The notes under the pieces are model-generated. The model was not told the DNA's origin. It made no database searches and saw only the letters and a list, made by a program, of their open reading frames with translations. From NCBI GenBank assembly GCA_938015445.1, contig CALLPE010000029.1, forward strand, positions 96,084 to 160,083: a stretch of DNA of 64,000 nucleotides, in the 5' to 3' direction. This stretch comes from an uncultured Pirellulales bacterium (GTDB taxonomy: Bacteria > Planctomycetota > Planctomycetia > Pirellulales > Thermoguttaceae). Below, one piece after another: positions 54,687 through 64,000 of the stretch; position 1 is the first letter of the stretch, and each line of letters begins with the position of its first letter. A program made the position numbers and the translations under genes.

Positions 54687-56327
54687 ATGTTGCTTTCCGA
54701 CCATCGGACCCTTGAGCAGCACGCAAGCGTGCCTGCCGCGATACACATTCCGGACTCTTTGCGCGCTTTGGCGGACGAACTGCGTACGGCGCTGCACCGC
54801 GCGTTCGGCGTTGGGTTCGCGCTTGCCGACGGAGCCACTGGAGAGTTGCTTGTACCTTCAAAGGATCAACCGGAATGCGACTGGGGCCTGCGCGCCGAAC
54901 TTTGCCGCCAAGTCGCCAGCCGCCGCCAAGTGGAGTTCATCGGCGAAGAGGACCCGTTGATCGTCTTGGCCGTCCCGGCCGAGAACCAGCACGGCGAGTG
55001 CCTGGTGGCGGTGGGAGTGTTCATCACTCGGCCTCTACGCCCGGGCGAACGTCTGGCTCGCCCCGCCGAACTGCTGGCCATCGACCACCGGCAAATCGAC
55101 GCCTGGGCGAGCGGCCAGACGCCGTGGTCCGCCGAGCAGCTCTGTCGGGTAGCGGAATTGGCGGTCGAGCATTTTCGGTCCGCTGCTCGAATGGCACGGC
55201 TAGAAACGGAAGTCCGCAGCCTGTCAATCAACTTGGCCGCAACTTATGAAGAGATCAGCCTGCTGCACCGACTGGCCAATAATCTCAGGCTCTCGCAAAG
55301 CGACGAGCAACTCGGTCGGATCGCTGTGGAGTGGTTGGGCGAGGTCTTACCGGCAGCAGGCTTCGCACTTCAGTTCCTGCCGGTCGCCCGCGCCGAGGTC
55401 AACTTGGATCACCAGGCGCGCAGCACAGCTTTCCTGCTCAGCCACGGCCAATGCCCGCTCGATCAGCAGCAGTTCGAGGCATTCATCGCCCACGTCAACC
55501 CCCCCTTGCAAGGTCGACCGACGGTGCTCAATCGCGCCGTGACCGGGCAGCCCGGCTGGCCGTTTCCTCAGGTGCGGCAGGCCATCGTGGTAGCCCTGGT
55601 AGAGGGCGACAACCTGTTTGGCTGGCTGGCGGCACTCAACCACCGCCAAGATGGCGAGTTCGGCACCGTCGAGGCTAGTCTGCTCAGCTCGGTGGCAGCA
55701 ATCCTGGGAATCCACAGCGGAAACATCGAGCTGTACCGGCAGCAGTCAGAGTTGCTGGCCGGTATTGTGCGCGCGTTGACCTCAGCCATCGACGCCAAGG
55801 ACCCGTACACCTGCGGCCATAGCGACCGCGTAGCCCGTATCGCCGTCCGTCTGGCCGAACAGCTTGGGTGTGACGCCAAGGTACTTAACTCCATTTATCT
55901 GGCTGGTCTGCTGCACGACATCGGCAAGATCGGCATCGACGACAGCGTACTGCGCAAACCCGGCCGGCTGTCGGACGAAGAATACAACCACATCAAGCGG
56001 CACGTGGAGATCGGGCATCGCATCCTCCGCGACCTGCACAAGCTGGAAGACGTCCTGCCCGTCGTGCTTCATCACCACGAATCGTGGGACGGCGCCGGTT
56101 ATCCCAACAAACTAAAATTCCACGAGATTCCCCTGACGGCCAGAATAGTGGCAGTAGCCGACGCCTACGACGCCATGAGCAGCGACCGGCCATACCGGGC
56201 AGGAATGCCCGAGGAAAAGATCGACGCCATCTTCCGCGCCGGCGCCGGCAAGCAGTGGGACCCGGACGTGGTAGCAGCTCTGTTCAGCGCCCGCGACGAC
56301 ATACGCGCCATCGCCCGCGGTGCTTAA
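54687..56327 (+). CDS. HD-GYP domain protein with GAF-like region (c-di-GMP phosphodiesterase)
   Basis: A 546-aa cytoplasmic signalling protein. Residues 20-150 form an uncharacterised N-terminal domain (PDSLRALADELRTALHRAFG). A coiled stretch (about 155-200) and a GAF-like region (about 200-365, LANNLRLSQSDEQLGRIAVE ... GDNLFGWLAALN) follow. The HD-GYP domain covers about 370-535 with His410-Asp411 (LLHDIGKIGIDD), HHHESWDGAGYP (Gly471-Tyr-Pro473) and ADAYDAMSSDRPYR. The complete HD and GYP motifs predict hydrolysis of cyclic di-GMP. The ATG at 54687 has GGGGA 8-9 nt upstream. It converges on a sigma-54 activator gene. Confidence 0.93.
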   Translation: MLLSDHRTLEQHASVPAAIHIPDSLRALADELRTALHRAFGVGFALADGATGELLVPSKDQPECDWGLRAELCRQVASRRQVEFIGEEDPLIVLAVPAENQHGECLVAVGVFITRPLRPGERLARPAELLAIDHRQIDAWASGQTPWSAEQLCRVAELAVEHFRSAARMARLETEVRSLSINLAATYEEISLLHRLANNLRLSQSDEQLGRIAVEWLGEVLPAAGFALQFLPVARAEVNLDHQARSTAFLLSHGQCPLDQQQFEAFIAHVNPPLQGRPTVLNRAVTGQPGWPFPQVRQAIVVALVEGDNLFGWLAALNHRQDGEFGTVEASLLSSVAAILGIHSGNIELYRQQSELLAGIVRALTSAIDAKDPYTCGHSDRVARIAVRLAEQLGCDAKVLNSIYLAGLLHDIGKIGIDDSVLRKPGRLSDEEYNHIKRHVEIGHRILRDLHKLEDVLPVVLHHHESWDGAGYPNKLKFHEIPLTARIVAVADAYDAMSSDRPYRAGMPEEKIDAIFRAGAGKQWDPDVVAALFSARDDIRAIARGA

Positions 56328-56442
56328 GACCCCCCACTCGTAAACGCCAGCTATAGCTCAACGCCCGGGCGATATAGGGGAATATGCTCCGCACCGGCGC
56401 GAGCGTCTGGACAGCGCCGGCCTGAGCCGCCCAACGCCTTCC

Positions 56443-57495
56443 CTAATCCAGTCCATGTTCGCGCAGCTTTTTGTGCAGCGTATTGCGATTGATCCCCAGT
56501 CGTTCGGCGGCCTTCAGCCGCACGTTGTTGCAAGCTTGCATCACCTGGCTGATAAGCTCTTTCTCCACGCGATCGACGATGCGCGCGTACAGATTGCTGC
56601 CATCAGTGCCCGCCGCGGAAATGCTCTGTGCTACCAACGTGCGCAGTAGGCCGTCTAAGTCGTTCGGGGCACAGGGCGCCGCCGGAGCAGGTCTTTTCTC
56701 CAGCACGGCCGGCGGCAGCAAGTCGCAGGTCAATTCGTCGCCGGGGGCCAACACTATCGCGCGCTCGATGTAATTCTGCAATTCGCGCACATTTCCTGGC
56801 CACCAGTATTCCTGCAAAGCGCGCATGGCCTCGGGTGTTATGCGCAGCGGCGGACGACCGTTCTGTTGGGCGTACACAGTCACGAAGTGGCGGACAAGGT
56901 CCGGTATGTCTTCGCGCCGCTCGCGCAGTGGGGGCAATTCGATCGTTACCACGTTCAAACGGTAGTACAGGTCTTTACGGAATCGCCCTGCTTCGGCCTC
57001 GGCGGCCAAGTCGCAGTTGCTGGCGGCTATCACTCTCGTGTCCACACGGATTGTCTGTGTGTCGCCTACCCGCTCGAACTCGTGCTCCTGAAGCACACGC
57101 AACAGTTTGACCTGCAACTTGGGCGTGGTGGAGTTTATTTCGTCAAGGAAAACCGTGCCGGTGTGTGCCGCCTCGAAGCGGCCGGTGCGGTTGCTCAGCG
57201 CGCCGGTGAAAGCCCCTCGCACATGCCCGAACAGTTCGCTCTCCAGCAGGTTCTCGGCCAACGCCCCGCAGTTGACGCGCACAAACGGCCCGCTGGCGCG
57301 CGGACTGAGCCGATGGATGGCCTTGGCGATCAACTCCTTGCCCGTGCCCGTCTCGCCCAGCAACAGCACCGACGCATTGGACCGGGCGACCATACGGGTC
57401 AGTTGATATACCCGCTGCATCGCCGGCCCCGAGCCGACCAAACCAGGCATGGGCGGATTGCCGTCGTTTTTCGCCGTTACGTCTCCGTCAGGCAT
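56443..57495 (-). CDS. Sigma-54-dependent transcriptional activator without receiver domain
   Basis: A 350-aa enhancer-binding protein that remodels sigma-54 RNA polymerase with ATP. It has Walker A GETGTGKE (47-54), the sigma-54 contact loop GAFTGA (94-99), Walker B VFLDEI (115-120), the sensor/arginine-finger region [20 protein letters not shown], and WWPGNVREL. The C-terminal Fis-type helix-turn-helix is [20 protein letters not shown]. Only about 18 residues precede the AAA+ domain, so it lacks its own receiver or sensor domain and is probably controlled by a partner or by its level. GGA lies about 8 nt before the ATG. Its target promoters are not evident in the window. Confidence 0.96.
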   Translation of the reverse strand: MPDGDVTAKNDGNPPMPGLVGSGPAMQRVYQLTRMVARSNASVLLLGETGTGKELIAKAIHRLSPRASGPFVRVNCGALAENLLESELFGHVRGAFTGALSNRTGRFEAAHTGTVFLDEINSTTPKLQVKLLRVLQEHEFERVGDTQTIRVDTRVIAASNCDLAAEAEAGRFRKDLYYRLNVVTIELPPLRERREDIPDLVRHFVTVYAQQNGRPPLRITPEAMRALQEYWWPGNVRELQNYIERAIVLAPGDELTCDLLPPAVLEKRPAPAAPCAPNDLDGLLRTLVAQSISAAGTDGSNLYARIVDRVEKELISQVMQACNNVRLKAAERLGINRNTLHKKLREHGLD

Positions 57496-57858
57496 CTGAT
57501 TTCCTGCTTATGCCCCGGCTCGCCGGCTGACCGTGCATTGCCGCTGCGCTAGCGTCGGGCTATCCGCAGTTCGCACAGCGGCAATGCCGCGCCTGTGGGA
57601 TGAACCAGTGCCACTTCGCAGCCGGCGTCCCGTAGCGCAAATCATCTTACCGGAGCGATTCTGCCCGTCTAGTTGCCTTCTGCGCAGGTGAAGAAGTGAT
57701 GCGCGACTTGAACGACGCCACGAACCGCAGCAGCGTGTCTGCCCACCGAGCAGCCCCGCCGGACCGCCCGACCAGGACACATCTCCCTGCCCCAACCTCG
57801 GCCACCGTCCCCCCATCCGCCGACGACTGGAAAAGGCCCTCCGAAACTCTTGCCCTGC
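57496..57858. other. Intergenic region without recognisable gene
   Basis: About 360 bp between two minus-strand genes. No family-like open frame and no clear terminator seen. It should carry the promoter of the sigma-54 activator. Confidence 0.4.
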
Positions 57859-60138
57859 TCACTGGCTCCCTCCGGCCGCGGCTGTGCGCAGATGCTGCGT
57901 GGGCGTCTCGATCACATCCAACAATGCGCCGAGTACTGTTTGCGTTTCCGTGTCCAGGTGCTCGCTTTGGTTGTATCGATCATATTGCCGCTGGATTTCG
58001 GCGGATGTCAACAGCTTGCCGTGCCGTTGGACGCTTCGGCCAAACGCGCCGGCCGCCGCTTTGCGCACGGCCAGCGGCTCCTCCCACCGGCTGGCCAGCT
58101 CGACCAAAGCCACCTGGCATTGCCGGCTGGGCAGCAGTTCCGCCACGGCGATGGCCGCCTGAGTAGACGTGGGATTGTTCATCGCTGCCAGCACCGCAGT
58201 TTCCACCTGCTGCCAATCCACCAGGTTTCTCCGATGGCTGGCAAGCCAGGCCAACAACTCCAACGCCTTCAGCGCCTGTTGCTGGCGAAGCTGGTGGTCC
58301 ACAAACTGCTTTTCGGCCATCGTTGTTACCCGTGCAATCTGATGCCGAAAATCGCCTTCGCTGTGAGTGCGCACCAAACTTGCCGTCAGCGGGTAGCAGC
58401 TTGCGATGCGCTCTGCTTGCTCGAAGAACCCTGCCCGCGCCACAATACCCACCCGCAGATCACCGCTGCGCGGATCGCGCCGCACCTGTTGCATAAGATG
58501 GTCCAACCCCGGCCGGTCGATGCAGGCATCTATCAGCGCCAATTCATAATCCGGCCAGGCCAGCAACAACCGCAGCGCTTCAGCGCCGGTGGTGGCCACA
58601 TCCACCTTCATACCGTCTTTGATCAGCCAGGCGGCATTGTCGTGCGCCACCGTGGCGCTGGGCGCGGCCGAAACTACCCGCCGCACGCCACTATATCCGC
58701 CGAGAAAAGCCAACGTTTCGCCCAAATAGCTAGCGCCCGGGAATGGTCGGTCGGGCGCAAGACGTACGATCGCTTCGGCAGCCGCGATGCGCAACCGGCG
58801 GTCCGGATAGCGCAACGCCATCACCAGCGGCGACGGTTGGCTGCCGCCAAGCAAGACCTCCCGCCACATCGTCGCTTGGCTTGCGGCCGGCGAGTTAGCC
58901 GCTCGCACACCGATGGCCTGCGCCGCCACCGCGGCCGCTGCCGGATGCCCCCGCTCCATAGCCCAGTGCAGCACCACCTGGAGCAAAGCCATCGACTCCC
59001 GGCCGGCAAGTCGCTCGATGGCTTCTTCGGGCAAGGGCTGAAGTCGATTGTCATAGGCCGCCAACTCGAACGCAGCGGCCAGCCGCACAATTTGCGCTTC
59101 TTGGTTGCCGGGCGATACTGTCGCCGCCTTGCGGGCCAGTCGTGCGGCCAAGGACCGCGCGGCCTCTTCTGTGGTGCACGTTCGCCCCACGCACCGTTTG
59201 GCAGCTTGGTCCCAATGCCACAATTCCACTTGACCCAGTACGTCACCCCGCACGGGCTGTTTCCCGTCCAGATACTGCTCTGCCATCTGCTGCAACAGAC
59301 GGCTGCATTCCGTAGCGGTGGGAATGTGGCGCATCAGGCGCCTCAGCGCCTCCAGCGCGGCTTGGCGAACCTGCGGCTCGGCACTCGGATCGTAATACAC
59401 CGCCAACAGCTCCGGCGCTGCGCGCTCGGCCCCCAGCAAGCCGAGCGTTTCCGCAGCCGCGGCTTGCAACGCCGGCTCCGGCTGTTCTAGCAATGCAATA
59501 AGCGGTTCGACTGCATCGTCGCCGAAGTGCCGCAACGCACCGCGCACAACAGGACGATCTGCCGTACGCGCAGGATCGGCCAGTGCATCTACCAACGCGC
59601 CGGCAGCCGCTGGGCCGGCGCGCAGCAGGCCCCGCAGCGCATCGGCCCGTTTCTGCGGGGCGGGATCGCTAAGCTGTCCGATCAGAGCAGCCAAAAGCTG
59701 CGGGTCGCGCCACCGGCGGTTTGCCGCTTCGAAGACCGCCTCAGCGAGCTGGCGTCCTTCGGGCTGCAACTGTGTCCGGCTGGCCAGTCCGATGAACAAT
59801 CCGCTGCCGAACTCTTCGGCCAGAGCGGCAAGTTGCTCGTCGCTCAGCCTCGCTTCCAACGCCTGTTTGAGAAACCATCGGCCCAGTTCGATCTCGCCCA
59901 AGCTGGCCAACGACTGCGCTGCCCGGATGCATTCCGCCGGAGTGCTCGGCTGCGAGCCGAGTATGGCACGCACTGCCGGGTCATCGGGTTTGATGGCCTG
60001 GGGCATCTTCGCCTGGGCTGTCTGCTCATCTTGCTGGGCAGCAGCGGCTAGCACTATGCGTGTCGATGGCAAAGCCGCTACCGCGGCAAGCAGCATCACA
60101 CCCAAACTCTTCCCACAAACATACCAGCGGCGACTCAT
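57859..60138 (-). CDS. Exported HEAT-repeat protein with inserted receiver-like domain
   Basis: 759 aa. The ATG at 60138 overlaps the argH stop (ATGA), so translation is coupled to argH. A signal peptide (VMLLAAVAALPSTRIVLAAA) is followed by HEAT repeats at about 130-280 (VEPLIALLEQPEPALQAAAA, ETLGLLG) and further helical repeats. Residues 484-601 read like a response-regulator receiver (MKVDVATTGAEALRLLLAWP, DYELALIDACIDRPGLDHLM, LRVGIVARAG) with a possible phosphoacceptor at Asp537. The N-terminal acidic pair is missing. A receiver-like fold in an exported protein is unexpected and would not be phosphorylated by cytoplasmic kinases. Final HEAT-like repeats end the protein. Role unknown; it is probably an envelope scaffold. 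Confidence 0.82.
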   Translation of the reverse strand: MSRRWYVCGKSLGVMLLAAVAALPSTRIVLAAAAQQDEQTAQAKMPQAIKPDDPAVRAILGSQPSTPAECIRAAQSLASLGEIELGRWFLKQALEARLSDEQLAALAEEFGSGLFIGLASRTQLQPEGRQLAEAVFEAANRRWRDPQLLAALIGQLSDPAPQKRADALRGLLRAGPAAAGALVDALADPARTADRPVVRGALRHFGDDAVEPLIALLEQPEPALQAAAAETLGLLGAERAAPELLAVYYDPSAEPQVRQAALEALRRLMRHIPTATECSRLLQQMAEQYLDGKQPVRGDVLGQVELWHWDQAAKRCVGRTCTTEEAARSLAARLARKAATVSPGNQEAQIVRLAAAFELAAYDNRLQPLPEEAIERLAGRESMALLQVVLHWAMERGHPAAAAVAAQAIGVRAANSPAASQATMWREVLLGGSQPSPLVMALRYPDRRLRIAAAEAIVRLAPDRPFPGASYLGETLAFLGGYSGVRRVVSAAPSATVAHDNAAWLIKDGMKVDVATTGAEALRLLLAWPDYELALIDACIDRPGLDHLMQQVRRDPRSGDLRVGIVARAGFFEQAERIASCYPLTASLVRTHSEGDFRHQIARVTTMAEKQFVDHQLRQQQALKALELLAWLASHRRNLVDWQQVETAVLAAMNNPTSTQAAIAVAELLPSRQCQVALVELASRWEEPLAVRKAAAGAFGRSVQRHGKLLTSAEIQRQYDRYNQSEHLDTETQTVLGALLDVIETPTQHLRTAAAGGSQ

Positions 60139-61547
60139 GGTGTGCTCTCTGGAGATACTATGCCCAGTCGTTGTTTCCACAAGGCGATTTGCTGTTTGAC
60201 CAGCGCCGGGTTGGTCGACCCGTAGCTGCGTGCCGACGCCACGGCCCGTTCAGCCCCCAGCACATCGTAAACCTCTTCGCCCAACGACGGCTCTTGTGCC
60301 CGAAACGCTTCCAGCGCCAGTTCCCTGAGCGCCACGCCGCGCTGCATCGCTTCGCGCACCAGTCGGCCGACCATTTCGTGGGCCGTGCGCTGCGGGATTC
60401 CGCGGCCGATCAGGTGTTCCATCAAGTTTGTTGCGTCCAGGTAGCCGCGCTCCAGTTTTTCTTCGATCGCTTGCCGCTTCAGTCGTGTTTTTTCCACCAG
60501 CGGAGCGGCCACTTGCAAACAAGCGCTAACCGTGTCGAAAGCATCCAGCAGCGCAGGCTTATCCTCCTGAAGATCGCGGTTGTAGGCCAAGGGCAGACCC
60601 TTGATCAGCATCAGCAAAGTCTGCAAATCGCCTGCTACCCGCGCCGTCTTGCCGCGGATCAGCTCCAGCACGTCGGGATTGATCTTCTGCGGCATGATCG
60701 ACGACCCGGTGCAGAACGCCTCAGGCAACTGGAGGAAATCGAACTCGGTCGAAGACCAGATGATCCACTCCTCGGCCCAATTGCTCAGGTGCAAGGCGAT
60801 CATCGCCAGACAAAACACGAACTCGATGGCGAAATCGCGGTCGCTGGTGGCGTCAAGGCTGTTGGCCGACACCTCGGCGAATCCCAGCGACTGGGCGACC
60901 ATCTGCCGATCCATCGGCAGACTGGTGCCCGCCAGCGCCGCCGAACCCAGCGGCAGAACATTGGTCCGCTTGCGACAATCCTGCAAGCGCTGGCGATCGC
61001 GCTGGAACTTTTCGCAGTAGGCCAGCCAGTAGTGCGCCGCCAGCACCGGCTGAGCGCGGCGCAGGTGGGTGTATGCGGGCAAGATCACCTCCGCGTCGGC
61101 ATCGCACCGAGCTACGAAAGCCCGTTGCAACTCCGCCAGCGCGGCGTCGATGGTGTCGATACCCGCGCGCACCCACAAACGCAGGTCTGTAGCCACTTGG
61201 TCGTTTCGGCTGCGGGCGGTGTGAATCTTGCCACCCAGCGGCCCCAGCCGCTCGACCAGCGCGCGTTCCACGTGCGAGTGGATGTCCTCCAACTCGGTAC
61301 AGAATGGGAATTTTCCCTGCTCGATTTCCGCCCGGATCTGCTCCAGCGTTTGGCAAAGTTGGCGGCATTCCTCAGCGGTGATGAGCTTCACGGCGGCCAG
61401 CATTTGCGCATGGGCAATCGAGGCGGCGATGTCCTGCTCGTACAGCCGCCAGTCGAAGCTGATGCTCTCGGTGAATTGTTCTACGCGGCGGTCCGTCGCT
61501 TCCGAGAACACACCCCCCCAGATCTTCTTCGCCACAGTGGCCACCAT
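60135..61547 (-). CDS. argH: Argininosuccinate lyase
   Basis: A 470-aa enzyme that splits argininosuccinate into arginine and fumarate, the last step of arginine synthesis. Family blocks are complete: IWGGVFSEATDRRVEQFTES, the substrate segment GGKIHTARSRNDQVATDLRL, YTHLRRAQPV with the catalytic His, and the fumarase/aspartase signature GSSIMPQKINPD carrying the catalytic Ser. The ATG at 61547 (MVATVAKKIWGG) starts right before the conserved N-terminus; a longer frame to 61607 is unlike the family. Its TGA overlaps the start of the exported HEAT-repeat gene, a puzzling partner for an amino-acid enzyme. No other arg genes are adjacent. Confidence 0.97.
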   Translation of the reverse strand: MVATVAKKIWGGVFSEATDRRVEQFTESISFDWRLYEQDIAASIAHAQMLAAVKLITAEECRQLCQTLEQIRAEIEQGKFPFCTELEDIHSHVERALVERLGPLGGKIHTARSRNDQVATDLRLWVRAGIDTIDAALAELQRAFVARCDADAEVILPAYTHLRRAQPVLAAHYWLAYCEKFQRDRQRLQDCRKRTNVLPLGSAALAGTSLPMDRQMVAQSLGFAEVSANSLDATSDRDFAIEFVFCLAMIALHLSNWAEEWIIWSSTEFDFLQLPEAFCTGSSIMPQKINPDVLELIRGKTARVAGDLQTLLMLIKGLPLAYNRDLQEDKPALLDAFDTVSACLQVAAPLVEKTRLKRQAIEEKLERGYLDATNLMEHLIGRGIPQRTAHEMVGRLVREAMQRGVALRELALEAFRAQEPSLGEEVYDVLGAERAVASARSYGSTNPALVKQQIALWKQRLGIVSPESTP

Positions 61548-61756
61548 CAAAATGCTGGAAAGACCGCCCAGACCACACACCCGCCCACAAGCCCTCGACC
61601 TGGGCATGCGCTGTGTGGCCGACCGGCTAGTAAACGATCAGCAGCGGCGCAGCCCCACCTTCCGCGCGCCAGAAGTGTCAACTCTTTTACTGTAAACGCC
61701 TTGCGCGGGGAAGTCAACGCGCCGCCAAGCCGATTCGCCCCACGGCTCGAACATCC

Positions 61757-62485
61757 TTACGGCTCTCCGACGCCATCGACGGCGCCTGAGGCCACTGCCG
61801 AGCAGTTTCGGCCCTGTTGCCCATCGTCGGGCGCACGTCGCTCGACGCTAACACTGCTGCGCACAGCGACGCTGGATATATCCTCGGGCATTGGCTGCGG
61901 CGCTATTCGTTGTCGCCTTCGCCACCACCACACTGCGCCCACGATGGTCGCGGCGATTATGAAGCCAATCGTTACTGCCCATTCCCCGGTGCGAATCCAG
62001 TCGTACACCGCTCGTCCGAAGAAGTACGCCAAGCCGTAAAAACTTCCCACTACAACAATCGCCGAGATGAAGTCGACCAGCAGGAACCTGGCGAACGGCA
62101 GCCGCATTATTCCCGCCGCCAACAGCAACGGCGAGCGCAGCACCACCAAGAACCGTGCGGTGAAGAACACCTTCAGCCCGTGCTGGCGGAACAGCTCTTC
62201 CACCTGGGCTTCGCGTTGCGGAGTGGCGAATCGGGCGAACCAATGGCGGTTCACTAGCAGCCCGCGGCCAAAGCGCCGACCTATCCAGTACATCGCGCAA
62301 TCGCCGGCCAGCGCCCCGAAGATGCAAGCCGCCAGTGCCAGCCACGGATCGAGTTGCCCGCTGCCAGCCAGAACTCCGGCGGCGATAATCGGTATTTCCT
62401 CGGGCAACGGCAAACCCGCCCCGGTCATAATCAATATTATCACTATCGCCAGATAAGAACCGTGGCTGATCAGAAAATCGTCCAT
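61757..62485 (-). CDS. DedA/SNARE-associated family membrane protein
   Basis: A 242-aa inner-membrane protein with about five to six hydrophobic segments. DedA proteins move lipid carriers or phospholipids across the membrane, and some transport undecaprenyl phosphate. Signatures are LIMTGAGLPLPEEIPIIAAG near the N-terminus, ACIFGALAGDCAMYWIGRRF, and the conserved basic block FFTARFLVVLRSPLLLAAGI (F-x-x-R-F ... R). In E. coli DedA-type proteins the matching Arg and Glu residues are needed for function. The C-terminal 45 residues are hydrophilic and variable. It is separated by 209 bp from argH and is monocistronic as far as can be seen. Confidence 0.92.
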   Translation of the reverse strand: MDDFLISHGSYLAIVIILIMTGAGLPLPEEIPIIAAGVLAGSGQLDPWLALAACIFGALAGDCAMYWIGRRFGRGLLVNRHWFARFATPQREAQVEELFRQHGLKVFFTARFLVVLRSPLLLAAGIMRLPFARFLLVDFISAIVVVGSFYGLAYFFGRAVYDWIRTGEWAVTIGFIIAATIVGAVWWWRRRQRIAPQPMPEDISSVAVRSSVSVERRAPDDGQQGRNCSAVASGAVDGVGEP

Positions 62486-62649
62486 TGCGATGTTTCCGGC
62501 AACACGTGTCTTGGCATTTTACCGCCCTAGCCGCTGTTCAGTCTACGCCTTTGCCACGCTTGGGGTAGCACGGTTGCACGTCGCTGACGATTCGCTGGCG
62601 ACAGGATCGGCACGCGGACTGCAAAACGACGGGCTGCGCGCCTCGGAGG

Positions 62650-62694
62650 AGCGTCCAAGAAACGAACCGGGCCGCCTACAGACCGGCGGCCCGG
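62650..62694 (-). terminator. Probable terminator of the PEP-CTERM gene
   Basis: A perfect 10-bp inverted repeat, CCGGGCCGCC (62667-62676) / GGCGGCCCGG (62685-62694), with an 8-nt loop lies 30 bp after the stop of the minus-strand gene. Read on the minus strand the hairpin is followed by TTCGTTTCTT. Confidence 0.7.
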
Positions 62695-62723
62695 AGTTGT
62701 TGCACTCGGACTACAAAGGGTTA

Positions 62724-64000
62724 CTATTTGCGGCGACGACGCACCAGCATAGCGCCCGGAATCGCCATGCACAGCAGCAGCCAGGTGGCCGGCTCGGGCA
62801 CTACGGCGAACTGGCTATTGTGGTTGACCACTGCCCAGACGTTGTTGTTGGTAGTATCTACGCCCCAGCTACCCAGCAACACAGACAGGTTCGTGCCGTA
62901 GGTGGCGGCGAAGTCGTCCCATGAGCCTTGGTAGTTGGCGACCGCATTGGCGCCTTGCCCGGTGTTGCCTTCGACTGCCCGACGCCACATCCATTGGCTT
63001 TGCGGTCCGGTCTCATCCAGCCAAGCCAGGAAGATGTTGCCGCCGGCGGCCAGTTGGGCCTCAGGCTTCGGCAGCAACGCTTCGCTGTAGCTCATCTGGA
63101 GCACGAACGGGTCGGTCGGGCTGGCCGCCATACCGGTCAGTTCGAGCACGTCGCTGACCAGCCGGGCCAACGGGCCGGGCATGGGCGGAGAAGTCGGATT
63201 TGGTTCTTTTTCCTGGTCAGCCCGATCGCGCCAGTTCATCGCCACGGTCTTCTGCGCGCCGGTGTTGGTGCCTGCGCGGATGATGGCGTCGGTCCCCACT
63301 ACGTTGCCGCCGGGAGTGGTCTTGCTGGAAAGACCGGCGTAGCTGCCGCCCGCGGGCACCACAGCCCTTAGTTCGTTGGCCGGATTGAAGGCCTTGAGGT
63401 TGTTGCCGCTCGAGGCCGTCTGGGCCTGGCCGACGTTGACCGAAACCGTGGTCACATTGCCGCCGCCGGTGTTGGGGGTGATGGTCACCGTGCCGGTGCG
63501 CAAGCCATACTGGCTAGTGTCCATCGACACCAGTAGGTTGACCAGTTCATTGGGAGCAATCGGGCCGCCGGTGGCGGGAACGACCGACGAGACGTGACCG
63601 TCTTTTGTGGTGTTGAAGTTGCCTGGTTCGCCGCCAGCGTTGCGGGCTTGGATGGTCGCGGTGGCAGCAGCGTTAAGCAGCACCGCCGGCAGGGCGACAG
63701 AAGCCTGAGTCATTACGAAATTGGCAGGCGTCGGCCCAGCGCCTCCGGCCAACAGCTCCACCGACAACCCGGCACGATAATCGGTGGAATCCTTGCCCGC
63801 ATTTTTTGGCGTCCCATCCTCATGCCACAGCGCGTTCCCAGTATTATTATACCGACGGACCCAAGACAAAATGGTAGAAGTTCCGCCAGGGTTTACTTCC
63901 GTCACGGTGTAGGTAAAAGTCCCAAGGAGCTGCGTGACGGAATTAGGCGGGTTCCAAGTGGTCGGGGGTGAATTCTTAGAACGCGCATAAAACCATCCCG
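62724..64000 (-). CDS. PEP-CTERM sorting-domain protein, 5' end outside the window
   Basis: About 424 residues are visible. The frame stays open to the right edge, so the N-terminus and signal peptide are missing. It is Thr/Asn/Gly-rich and beta-repetitive, as usual for secreted planctomycete proteins (FVMTQASVALPAVLLNAAAT; DTSQYGLRTGTVTITPNTGG). It ends with NSQFAVVPEPATWLLLCMAI followed by a span and RRRRK. This is the PEP-CTERM signal: V-P-E-P motif, hydrophobic helix, basic end, processed by an exosortase. A domain near residues 250-400 contains PFVLQMSYSEALL and WLDETGPQSQWMWRRAVEGN, with the look of a periplasmic or extracellular structural domain. No exosortase gene is in the window. 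Confidence 0.93.
   Translation of the reverse strand, partial: GWFYARSKNSPPTTWNPPNSVTQLLGTFTYTVTEVNPGGTSTILSWVRRYNNTGNALWHEDGTPKNAGKDSTDYRAGLSVELLAGGAGPTPANFVMTQASVALPAVLLNAAATATIQARNAGGEPGNFNTTKDGHVSSVVPATGGPIAPNELVNLLVSMDTSQYGLRTGTVTITPNTGGGNVTTVSVNVGQAQTASSGNNLKAFNPANELRAVVPAGGSYAGLSSKTTPGGNVVGTDAIIRAGTNTGAQKTVAMNWRDRADQEKEPNPTSPPMPGPLARLVSDVLELTGMAASPTDPFVLQMSYSEALLPKPEAQLAAGGNIFLAWLDETGPQSQWMWRRAVEGNTGQGANAVANYQGSWDDFAATYGTNLSVLLGSWGVDTTNNNVWAVVNHNSQFAVVPEPATWLLLCMAIPGAMLVRRRRK

Overview
The window (about 60% G+C by eye) looks like chromosomal DNA of a planctomycete, most likely of the Pirellulales type. Signs of this are a DUF1559-type domain fused to a zinc ribbon, a PEP-CTERM protein, an FGly sulfatase, DUF11-repeat and GYF-domain membrane proteins, several Pro/Gln-rich exported proteins and lipoproteins, and the gene order tig-clpP-clpP. 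No phage, transposase, rRNA or CRISPR array is visible. The only tRNA is tRNA-Gly(GCC).

Layout. 1-6 kb: terminator hairpins of a gene to the left, two minisatellites, a degenerate-receiver + RsbU_N protein with the domain order of KaiA, a DUF11 protein and a lipoprotein. 6-9 kb: tig-clpP-clpP operon (minus) and tRNA-Gly. 9.7-17 kb: two exported TPR proteins, one of 1851 aa. 17.7-25 kb: ZIP transporter, ResB-like protein, and a zinc ribbon/TM/DUF1559/STN-like fusion protein. 25.4-32.4 kb: sulfatase, exported hypothetical, then CrtI-like oxidoreductase, ACP and ketoacyl synthase. 33-40 kb: GYF protein, a 1430-aa secretin, a lipoprotein that overlaps convergently with a BON-domain protein. 40-46.5 kb: nagA, small exported protein, ECF sigma/anti-sigma pair, small lipoprotein with terminator, a second lipoprotein, YmdB-type phosphoesterase. 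46.6-51 kb: GH57 enzyme and glycogen synthase. 51.7-57.5 kb: alpha/beta-hydrolase-like protein, a 57-aa Flp pilin, Nudix hydrolase, HD-GYP protein, sigma-54 activator. 57.8-64 kb: HEAT-repeat protein coupled to argH, DedA protein, and the 3' part of a PEP-CTERM gene running off the right edge.

Functional themes are protein quality control (Tig/ClpP), envelope and export (secretin, lipoproteins, TPR proteins, DedA, ResB, PEP-CTERM), glycan and glycogen metabolism (sulfatase, NagA, GH57, GlgA), and signalling (KaiA-like protein, ECF pair, HD-GYP, sigma-54 activator).

The most unusual property is spread over the whole window. Short, mostly two- to four-copy, diverged tandem repeats (commonly 19-33 bp, some 66-73 bp) sit at gene borders. 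Several copy the last codons plus stop, or the first codons, of the adjacent gene. Similar repeats (15, 18, 21, 30 bp) lie inside low-complexity parts of coding regions, and in one TPR gene the array runs through the stop codon. This looks like one genome-wide duplication process shaping gene ends.
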